Shown piece by piece: positions 54,816 through 64,000 of a stretch of DNA of 64,000 nucleotides. Positions within the stretch are counted from its first letter, which is position 1. The number at the start of each line of letters is the position of its first letter. The position numbers were made by a program, and so were the translations under genes. The DNA is taken from assembly GCF_902686445.1 (NCBI RefSeq), contig NC_062227.1:21874277-21938276 (forward strand), read 5' to 3'. Below the pieces are notes generated by a model that worked only from the letters and a program-made list of their open reading frames with translations, had not been told where the DNA came from and did no database searches. The DNA is from Sciurus carolinensis. Its lineage: Eukaryota > Chordata > Mammalia > Rodentia > Sciuridae.

Positions 54816-57320
54816 ATAAGCACTGATACTCCCTGTTAGGATGGGGCAATAGAGGTATTTAGTGTATGATTACTACTGGAAATGGATCAAGAATAGAAGA
54901 TAATGTTGTCAGTATCAGCATTATTTCAGGAAATGTTCTACAACTGGAGACTTGTGTCTCTCCAATCTAGAGATTGAGTAACTTTATCAGTTTATTTTCC
55001 TGAATAGACAATGCAGGTGTTGCAGTCTGTGCTGTGGAGTGAGCATTCCCAAGTGAAACACTGATTGTATCAATATTCCTCACAGAAAAGATGGAAGCAC
55101 ACGTCCTATACTTTATCAGCACAGCTTGATTATGTTTTAGATTAAACACAATAAGAAGAGGAAACACATGAACCAAGAGTAAAAGGACTTGACTTCTGAG
55201 CTCAGCTCAGTCATTGATGGAGAGGAGTAATCTCCCTGAGCATTGTTGTCTTTATAAAGCATGTCAGAAGAAAGATGTCAGTTTTAATGTCTGTCCAGTG
55301 TAAATACTTAGAGATTTTCTGGTTTTCTTACAAAAAGATGCATAGTCTAAAAATCAATGTTTATACCTAAACATCGAAAATAGTCATTGTAGATCAATGT
55401 TTATAATTAAGCAAATAAAATATTATGAACATGGAAATCATAATTAAATTTGCATAAATCCATATATATACATATTTCTGCCTTAATTGTACAATATTTT
55501 AATTTAGTTTTCATTAAATAATGCAGATATTTTACTACAACAAAGACTGTAACATTTAATAGTTTTCACAACTATAGCCCTTCAGTGAAAGCTTTAGGAT
55601 AATGCAATTACAGTTGCAAAGTAGCCAAGTCAACACTAAATTAATATTAACCAGAACTTTCACACATACACAGGTGAGTTATGTTCTCTAATACAGAAGA
55701 GATAGAAAACACAAGAAACAACAGTATAAACCACCACAACAAAGAGAAAAGCAAACAGCAAACAACAGCATAGGAATGAAAATTTTGTAAAATGTGAATG
55801 AATTACCCATTCAAAATGTAAAATCCTGGCAAAGGGAAAATAACTTCATTTCTAAGTCTCACTTGTCATGCCAGTTCATATATGGTCAGGCACAGCCTGA
55901 AGACATATCTAACAGCCACAGACCACCTAGGTTAAAGTGACTTATGATATTTTTTTCCTTCTGTAACTAGATATTGGTTTTCTTTCTCCAGAGGAAAATC
56001 GCCTGGTTATCTGGGAGTTTGTTCTTCTGTTAACTACTACTTAGATTGTGATAAAGTGTCCACATTCTCAAAGCTTAAAAATAAATTAGGTGGCACCTCT
56101 AAAGGAAATGTGTGAAGTTTCACCTTCTGATTGACTTTAAGTATATCTTATGGGTAAGTATGTTAGGGTTAAAAGACTTGTCAAAAGTACAGTGAGTTTT
56201 GAGTCATCTGAGCAAGTATTCAATCTGTAATATCTCTACCTATCTTTGCCTCAGTGATCTGATACAAAGGCAGTAGGAAAAGCAGATTATGAAACAAGGA
56301 AAAAAAGGCATGCTAAATGTTGAGTCCAACTCCTGATCCTTATTGACCACATGGATACCATCTATACATGGAAGCTAGTTACCAGGAAACTGGGAGATTT
56401 ACTGAAAGAAACCTTCCACTATTTATGAAAAGCCCAATGCTGTGTGTACTCACTCAGATCAAATGGTCCTTTGACACTGATTTTTGAGAAGGATGTAAGA
56501 ACTGATGTACTCAGATTCAGATTCAGGGCTTAAAGACTCATGAGAAATAGGAAGGTACTAAGAAATTACTGGGTCTCATCAGAGGAGACTTAAGTAACAT
56601 GGTTCATCATAGAACTATCCCTGTAAAATCATCACAGCCAGGACCAGAACAGAATATTGCTTGTCTCTGAAGAGAAGCATAAATAAAGCAAAATTGAACC
56701 AGATGGATTCCTTGATTTTTCAGGTAGCATAGCTTTTTAAAGAACTCTAAAACCACATATTTAAACTCATCCTATTAGCTCTAACATTTCGAAATAATTC
56801 CAAAATGAAACAACGTTAAAACATTAGCTGTATTGCCTTCAAAATAGGATTTTGTATTTTGAATGGTTTACCAAGAAATACATCTCATGATTTTGAGGTA
56901 AATTTGTTATACAAAAAAAAATTTTTAAACTATCTTAGCGCATTAACATTTAACAGGTCGCCTTTTAGTCTTTATGTGCAGTTTTCACATTGTTTTATTT
57001 AATATTTTTAAAATGTAGTTAACATAAAATAGAGACTATAATATTGCTGCATATTTTTTGGAATCTTATTTGGTATAATTATAGTCATTTTCTGAGTTAT
57101 TTTTGTATATTTACAGTGACTGAAAGTGAACAGACCCATTCCCTACCCCCTACCCTCAATTAAAAATGAAAACACAAAGACAGCAAGAATTGTGGTTAGG
57201 TTCTAGGAGAGAAACCCTAATCATTAAAGTGTAGAGATGCAGAAGTCAGCTTTTTGTACCCATTTTCTATGCCACAGAATACACTCTGTGAAACTACAGC
57301 CAAGTATTTTTAAAAACCTT
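54816..57320. other. Unassigned AT-rich DNA
   Basis: No gene, named repeat or RNA gene is supported, apart from the 76-bp duplicate at 55867. Positions about 57170-57320 may be 3' UTR of the CSTF2T retrocopy. Confidence 0.45.
55867..55942 (+). repeat. 76-bp dispersed duplicate, copy B
   Basis: Gapless match to 54167-54242, exactly 1,700 bp away, same orientation, six differences. No longer homology surrounds it. Confidence 0.85.
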
Positions 57321-59006
57321 TCACGATGCTCTAGTGGATTTCTAGATTTGTCCCTTTAAAATCAAGATACTCTGCCTTTGCTCAGGTGGCAGCATGGCCA
57401 TCTGATCTGTGGTCAACTGAAGAACCTGCATGATCAAAGCTGCTTTTTCTTGGTCCTGTGGAGTTACCTGACTCTGCCCAGGGCTCAAATTTCCTGGCTG
57501 GCCTCCACCTTTCTTGCTTGCCCCCTGCATACCTGCTTCTTTTATACCTGTCCCACTCCTGAAATCCTGGGGACCTCTCTAGGTTCCTAAGCACCACTTG
57601 TCCCTAAATTAATGGGACCAGGACCCTGAATTCCACCAGTCATTGGGCCTCTAGAACTAGGGTCAGGGCCTCTCATCTCTAATCCTCTTGCAGCCATGCC
57701 TCTTGCTTCCATCCCTCTGGTTTCCATGGCAAAGCTTCCCACTGTTCTTCTCTCCATTACTCTTGTCTCTAAGACCTCTGTTTCATGACTTGAGCCTCCA
57801 TCCCTCAAGAATCTCTACCTCCTCTACCATCTCTATATAGACCACTTTGATTCATATGGGTCCTCCTGGCTCTGAAATTAGCATTCTGGGTTCTGATAAT
57901 GGCCTTCCTCTCAAATCATGAGAGGAAGGGCCACAGGTCTCATGACCAAAGGCATGGTGCCTGGGGGACCCTGATGGGGTAGACCCAGATAACCCCTGGG
58001 TTATACTTCTCCAGTAACTGAAAGAAGAGTCCCTCCATATGGGTCATTTGGAGCATCTAACAGTCTTTGAGGAGGTAGATCTCCAGCAGTCATGGGTACA
58101 TGAGGCATCAGAGCTCTAGGATCTGACCTCTGTACTTGTCCTTGTTCTAAAGGCACTGAGCCAACTCCTGGTATTCCAACTTGTGCCTTGCATTGTTGTT
58201 TCAGGAATTAAGGAACCAGGCTCAGGTCTAGGAACTTCTGTTGTTATTGGCCTGGAACTGGAATTCCACCCTGGTTAGGAGTCTGCATTAGATGAGGAAT
58301 GTCCTTAACAGGTCTTCTAGCCAAATGTTGAGGCTGAGGAGCTGGAGGATACTGTTGGTTCAGTACAACATTAGGCCCTGCGCCACAGCCCAGAGGCAGA
58401 AGTAGGGCCAGGGCTAGACACAGACTGAGATTTGCCTGGGATCAGTGGTGTGACATGGATCTTGTGATGTAGAATTTTCAGAGCACGTCAGAATCCATTT
58501 GCATCACTTCTTGTGCCTGCAGTGTGATAGCCAGTTGTGAATTTTGAAGTAACATGTTTCAAGCTTTTTGGTGACTCTTCTGGACACAGAGCTTTATCTA
58601 CTTCATCGACTCAAACATCTGCTCCAGGGGGAGTTGGGCAACTTCTCTGGTAATTGATTTGAGGGCACCTTATGAATTGATGGGATCCCCATGAGGTGCA
58701 TCAATGATGGGTGCTGCAGGCCCCAGGCTATTTAATTCCTCCCTCTTTTCACTGGCAGCATTATCCATCCAAAGTGCTCTCTCACTGAACTCACATCCAT
58801 TGAGGTTTCACATGGCAATAAGCAAGGTCTCCTGGTCTTGTACTCACAGTTTTCCTGTATCTCTATCATATACTGGATGGAAACAGACAATAGAGTCAAG
58901 CTCCAAGAAAATGTCCTTTTAACTGCTTCTCAGTTGCCTCATACTGTATGTTCCTGATGAACAGGGATTGATCCATTGCCAGGTCTCTCACTGCCAAACT
59001 AGACTT
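57321..59006 (-). pseudogene. CSTF2T: CSTF2T (tau cleavage stimulation factor 64-kDa) processed pseudogene
   Basis: CSTF2T is an RNA-binding subunit of the mRNA 3'-end cleavage machinery. The minus strand begins where Met1 should be, but the codon is AAG. The start of the RRM follows (SSLAVRDLAMDQSL, then EATEKQLK), then a hinge-like region decayed by stops and frameshifts. The Met/Arg/Glu-rich repeats contain METRGMEARGMAARGLEMRG, and METEVLETRVMERR is typical of the tau paralogue. The C-terminal domain has SPGQSQVTPQDQEKAALIMQ and LPPEQRQSILILKGQI, then a premature TAG, with the original TGA at 57321. The coding span is about 1.69 kb, slightly shorter than an intact CSTF2T. No introns are expected or seen. 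Confidence 0.92.
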
Positions 59007-59751
59007 GATTCTGGTTGTGCACATAGCCAATAGTGGACTCTTCTACAAGTCTTCCCAGGTATATGTTTCAAATTTACAATTATTTTTCCATTTTTTAACC
59101 CCTGAAGCACCTTTCTATCTGTCATGTGAACAGGTCAGGGTTTGTTACCCTGGAGAATCTCTGGCTTCACTTCCTGTATATTTGTTTTCCCTCTTCTCTT
59201 CATTAACAAGTGTTCATCCACCATCAGGTCTGGGATGATCTACTTTCTGTCTAACCACCATCTCTCAAATCCAAGGACCTGGGCGGTACCATGGGTAGAG
59301 ACTAGGTACTGCTGCCAGTGGCAGTGTAGGGAACAGAAACTGCATTAGTGAAACACCTTCATTTTACTGATGAGCATCAAGAAGAAGCATTATGTACCGA
59401 AGAAGAGTCTGAGCCCCAATGTGAATGATTACAGTGCTTTTGCTAAAACCCAAGTTGTCTTAGACAGTACAGTAGGGAGATATCAGCATACTGTTTCAAA
59501 AATGAATGTCACAATTGAATTCCAAAGGTGCTGAGAAAGAAGATGTGGCTGTAGAGCAAAAGCAGTGACAGTTCATTTTTGTTGTTGTTGTTTGCTTTTA
59601 ATGCTTTCTATGAGACATTACTCACTGGTGGACTTTTGTTGTTGTGTTCTATTTTATTTCCTATGCAGTTTGCACTGTGTTGTGACTTTGTTATTCTGTT
59701 ATTTTCCTACTGTCTTCTGAGCTATCTTTTCAGAATAACCCAGCCCCAGCA
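59007..59751. other. Unassigned spacer
   Basis: Beyond the CSTF2T remnant no recognised element; plus-strand short frames show no known protein. Confidence 0.35.
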
Positions 59752-60140
59752 TGTGAGAACCAGGACCAAGGTGCCATGAAATCAAAGAAAGAGACACAGA
59801 TTGATCCAGAATCACACAGCACATTTTATTGGAGAATTTTCTGACAAAACTGTGGTCTTGGATGGCAGTAAGATCAGTTGTATTTCCACAATTGGGCCAG
59901 ATAGAGGGGTGTATATAGGATTTGGGCAAAAGTGAATGTCTTAGCTGAAATGGAGGTTTATCAGATTTGGGCACATTCCTGGAGAACAGGTTGGTTGTAA
60001 AGCTCTACATATCACTCTAATGTTTTGTCTATTTATACTATGCTGGGAAACTATGGAGGAATAACTAACTAGGGCTATCCCAGAGGAATCATGGTGGTTA
60101 TGACTCAAGATGACTGCAGTCACATCAAACTGAGTTCAAA
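59752..60140 (-). repeat. Probable ERVL-type 3' LTR
   Basis: On the minus strand it starts TGTTTGAACTCAGTTTG after a purine tract (AAGAGGTGGAA), and ends near GGTTCTCACA. CCAATAAAATGTGCTGTGTG supplies the polyadenylation region. Confidence 0.6.
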
Positions 60141-62740
60141 CATTCCACCTCTTATGAGTGGCTCTTACAATCTCATGAGCCCCTTGTTGGTGATGTCACC
60201 TGAGCCTATGAGAAGTTTTAGCATAGTGTAAATGGCATGCTGCAAAGCCATTTGTCCAGCTTGTAAACAAAGTTGATGGAAGCAGTAGAAGTACTTGCAC
60301 AAAATGAAACAGAATAATTATTGAATTTATAGTAACAATCAGGTTTTTGTCCCATAGGAGCCCTGGCAACTAAATGAAAGACTTATAACCTCTCTTAAAG
60401 AGGGAATAAAACCAGACAAAGCCTCAATTTGGGTTTTCATGTATAATGTGAGGTGCATGACATCAGGAAATCAAACACTGTCTTCAGTGTTAAGAGTCTT
60501 AAGAGCACAGGTTTCAGAGAAAACAGCAAAAGTGAACAGTGAAAGACTGAAAGTATGGGTGAAAAAATAAATGTTGAATAAGGACTTGCAAAGATAAACC
60601 TTCCATCCAACAAGATGGCATCGTGGCAGCAGCAACTGGGGTTACTATTGGCCAATAAGACAGGGTCCATGAGTGATTACTAAAACTGAAAGTGAATGAC
60701 ATGCCAGATTAGGAGACCAACTGTAATGCCCCAAGGTATTTAAAATTTTTTTTTTTAGTTCACTCAGGGAATAAACTGTGACCACAGGTCCAGAATCCAA
60801 CAGAATCAACAGGGATCAAGTTAGGAGGGCTGCAGACTTCTAACATTTTTACAAGAAATTGCTGACCCACCCCCAGGGAAACAAGTCTCTTGAGCCCACA
60901 TTGACTTGTCCCCTATCCTGGATTTAATATGTACAGTGTGTAAAGCAGCAGCTTTGTATGTGTATCAACTCTGGCATTATAGCAATGGGATGCACAGCTT
61001 AGACATGCACAGCTTGGGGCAGGCTCCAGAGCTCTCAGGTATTCATAAGGGGAAGACATGCAAGTCTATGAGTGCTTAAATTTATTAAAACTTCTCCAAA
61101 GATGCCATTCCAGATGGTCAAGATGGGTTTGCTTAGTATGGTCCATACCAATTACTTTAATAAGCATTTCTCTCTCTCCTCCAACCCTGAAGGTATATGG
61201 CAGATGAAAATGCCATGGTACATCATGTGCTTAGTGTCACAGGTGAGGGATGGGCCAGACTCCAAGCCTTGGTTCTAGTCTCCTGGCAAAAGAATATTTA
61301 CAATCAGACATGAAAAGCCAAGCAAGAGAATTCGATCATAAATGAAAGTGAGGCTCAAACAGAGCACTTGTAGGTCACCCCTGAGCAGAGGATGACATAA
61401 GAAACTTAATGATACTCTGAAATTTATGATTGCCATGAGAATTGGGATCCACTTTCTGCACTCTTCACCAGTTAGGGGTTTAACTCCTCCTTCACTTTGG
61501 GTAGGGGATTTTTTTACTTTTATTTTATTTATTTATTTTTATGTGGTGCTGAGGATTGAACCCAGTGCCTTGCACTTGCTAGGTAAGCACTCTGCCAATG
61601 AGCCACAGCCTCAGGCCTGGGTGGGGGAGTTTTTGAACCTAGTTGGTCTTTTCTGAAACTGTCATGGGTAACCATCCCATTCAGGAGGGCTTCATCTATA
61701 AGTCAATCCTATGTTAATGTGGGTGCTGGGGTCAATGACCTGGCAAACTTTATCTTAGTGCACCTTCTCTACTAATAATATTTCACTTCTGAAGTATATG
61801 GAGAAATCTATGACCATAAATCCCAACCTTACCATGTTCCCAGACCTGTCAGGAGTTAGTCTTTTTGATCTTTCCTTCTTGACATCTTTCTTAACTGGCT
61901 CCCTTTGTTTACACCTGTTTATTCTCAGATTTTTTTTTTACAAATTACTTGATTATTCATTAAAGGCAATTCAAGGAAACCATGTGACCCTACTACATTA
62001 TTGGTTTGTATCCTAGTGCTCATTACTAACTGCTACTTAACACTTAGGGTCACTTGTGAAAAAATAAACGGTATTCTAGTCACTACCAACCTAGTGTGGC
62101 CATCCATATATTATAGCAACTTCTCAAGACCTTTTCTAGTGGTGGTTTGAATAGCTCTCTTACTAGAGAAATCTTGAAAAAAGTCATTAACTCCTATGGT
62201 ATATTTTTGTCCTCTACTGTTTTTGAAAGTGTCAATGTAATCAGTCTACCAGCTCCACACTGGTTGAAAAGCTCACTGTTTATGTCCCTGTCTGTACTTG
62301 GGAGAAAAGATGCTCTGGAGGTGGGAGTACACCTGCCATTAGGTCATAGTTACTTCTTCAGCAGCATTTCATCCTACTTTAGCACTTTGATATACATTTT
62401 CTATGTGCCACGGGACTGTCCACTTCTGCACTGGGGCCAGGATCCACACCTTAATCAAAGCATCTGCCTCCCTATTTCTGGGGGTAGATATCTTAACATG
62501 AGCAAGGTTCATGATATACAGTCAACTGCATGTGTTTCATGTACCTCTTTCCAAATTTGTTACCCAATCATGACCCCACTGCAGAGAGGATTTATTAGTA
62601 TAAAACACTGTTCCACTTGCCTTCATTCCATCCACAATGTAAGGGTCAGTACACTGCACCATTGGTCCACACAAATAAATAAAATTATGTATTTTAACTA
62701 TGTACAGTATGCACAGTTTATTGTATGTCAACCATACCTT
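60141..62740 (-). repeat. Probable ERVL-like internal region, heavily decayed
   Basis: The minus strand at 62537-62731 reads DPYIVDGMKASGTVFYTNKS, and nearby frames give READALIKVWILAP, resembling the RNase H/integrase junction of class III elements. The order (pol on the right, LTR on the left) is consistent with the LTR at 59752-60140. Elsewhere it is unreadable. An ID SINE is inserted at 61512-61617. The family call is tentative. Confidence 0.42.
61512..61617 (-). repeat. ID SINE with AT-rich tail
   Basis: A reversed TTTA-rich tail, then ggtgctgaggattgaaccca, gcacttgctaggtaagcact and gccaatgagccacagcc. Confidence 0.85.
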
Positions 62741-62789
62741 AATATACCTGTTAAAATAGAATTAAATAAATAGTGGTGATAATATACAG

Positions 62790-63690
62790 AATGGGAGAAA
62801 ATATTTGAAATTTATATTCAACAAAGGATGGCTAAAACTAAATATCAAAGAAGCAACTTAATCTGAAAATGAACGAAGAACTTGAACAAACATTTTTTTC
62901 CAGAGAAGATGTACAAAAGTCAATAAATACAAGAAAATATCACTAGTCATTAGGAAAAGTAAATCAAAACCACAGGGTAGTACCAGTTTACAATTACAAT
63001 TGCTATTGTAAACTATGTGGAAAATTAATGATCATGGGAATGTGGAAAAAATGGGACCCTTGTTTTTTCTGGTGAAAATGCAAGTTGTGTAACTGCCCAG
63101 AAAAACACTATGACAGTTTCTCAAATGCGAAGCATAAAATTATGTCATGTAATCCAGTAAATCCACTTCTAAGCATATACCCAAGAGAATTGAACTCAGT
63201 GACTCTCACACACCAATGTTCATAACATTATTTATGTTAACTAAAGTTGAAAACAACCCAAATGTCCCTAGACAGGTGAATGAATAAGCAATATGTTGTA
63301 CATACATATAATGATACATGTAATGTATCATTCAGTTGTGAAAAAGAATGATGCTCTGATGTATGCAGTAACATGAATGAACTTGAAAACTAATGTTAGG
63401 AGCTAACCAGGCATAGAAAGACAAATATTAAACAATTCTACTTATCAGAGATATATAGAATGTAAACTTTTATAAATACATAAACTACTACAGAAATTGA
63501 CCGAAGTTCAAGGAGAGAAGGAATGTGGATCTTTCATTTAATAGTATCGAATTTTTGTTTGGAAAAAATGAAATAATTGGAAATGGTAAATCTTGAGTAT
63601 TGTACAGCACTGTGAAAGTAATTAACGTGATCAAATTGTACACTTAAAATGATTAAAATACCAGTTTTTATTTTATGTACATTTTTCAAT
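62790..63690 (+). repeat. Ancient L1 ORF2 end and 3' UTR, plus strand
   Basis: aagtaaatcaaaaccacagg, aatccacttctaagcatata, aacaacccaaatgtccctag and tttaagttt-like ends are the sense ORF2 carboxyl end of an old L1. It is too diverged for an open frame. Confidence 0.75.
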
Positions 63691-64000
63691 AAAACTCCCA
63701 CTATGACATACTGTTAGTATCAAAATGCTATCAACTTGATATCATTTAAGGTTATTTACATTCATTATGTTTTCTAATTCCTTTCCTTTATAAACATGGT
63801 GATTGTCATTTTTCTTTGACCTTTCTTTTCTTTCCCATCCCCAGTCTTCTTAGTGATGAATTTTCTTATCCTAAGCAAGTACTAGTTGCCTGCAGACATA
63901 ATAGTATTTCATAAAGGAAAATCTAAAAGAAAAATTTCAAAACAAAGTCTTCAGAATAGGTTGAAGGGGCACCAATTTTTAGTATCACAAATCATTTCAA
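63691..64000. other. Unassigned sequence at the right edge
   Basis: No gene or repeat recognised in the last 310 bp. Confidence 0.4.

Noticed and set aside
57342..57808. Functional short RNA-binding proteins
   Set aside because: The frames are pieces of one CSTF2T-like reading broken by stops and frameshifts, with the start codon lost.
62147..62773. A 208-residue plus-strand protein
   Set aside because: No recognisable domain, and the minus strand carries ERVL-like pol words in the same interval, so it is probably antisense chance.

Overview
This window looks like nuclear DNA of a rodent, most likely a sciurid (squirrel, ground squirrel or marmot). That is an inference from two repeat types: tRNA-derived ID and composite B1/ID SINEs, and a rodent LINE-1 lineage with tandem promoter monomers. 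I found no intact host protein-coding gene. Almost everything recognisable is retrotransposon, endogenous retrovirus (ERV) or processed pseudogene, set in AT-rich, otherwise unassigned DNA.

Layout from left to right. 1-5640 is a decayed minus-strand LINE-1 whose 3' end lies beyond the window. 5663-10246 is a minus-strand class II (betaretrovirus/IAP-like) provirus with two LTRs, a tRNA-Phe primer binding site, a gag matrix remnant and an env remnant; protease, reverse transcriptase and integrase are missing and about 1.5 kb of unrecognised AT-rich sequence occupies that interval. 11499-14530 holds a second related provirus fragment (LTR, env transmembrane unit, integrase) abutting the LTR and a gag zinc-knuckle remnant of a third element. 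14661-24839 is older DNA carrying ancient L1, MaLR/ERVL-type LTRs and SINEs. 24840-32198 is a full-length minus-strand L1 bounded by 18-bp target-site duplications, with roughly 361-bp promoter monomers. 32217-37701 is older DNA with a solo class II LTR (36040-36753, 6-bp target duplication) and an MST-type LTR. 37718-43745 is another full-length minus-strand L1, with a 16-bp target duplication and a different promoter. 44590-45760 is a syntaxin-4 (STX4) retropseudogene. 46080-48660 is a fourth class II ERV remnant (LTR, env, integrase). 49119-50638 is a rearranged L1 5' end. 52172-55942 contains duplicated segments, an LTR stub and L1 3' ends. 57321-59006 is a CSTF2T retropseudogene. 59752-62740 is a probable ERVL-like remnant, and 62790-63690 is ancient L1.

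No genes cooperate here in a host pathway. The functional logic is that of selfish elements: L1 encodes ORF1 (RNA chaperone) and ORF2 (endonuclease and reverse transcriptase), which mobilise their own RNA, the ID/B1 SINEs and host mRNAs such as STX4 and CSTF2T. The ERVs supply LTR promoters and polyadenylation signals. All coding regions seen are broken. The points of most interest are chimeric retroelement structures: tandem arrays in the ERV LTR and leader, filler DNA inside the provirus, an LTR stub fused to a 135-bp duplicated block, a self-duplicated L1 5' end, telomere-like and G-rich tracts in L1 3' UTRs, and a retrocopy that descends from a gene that is itself a retrogene. Repeat family names rest on recognition of sequence character, not on a database search.
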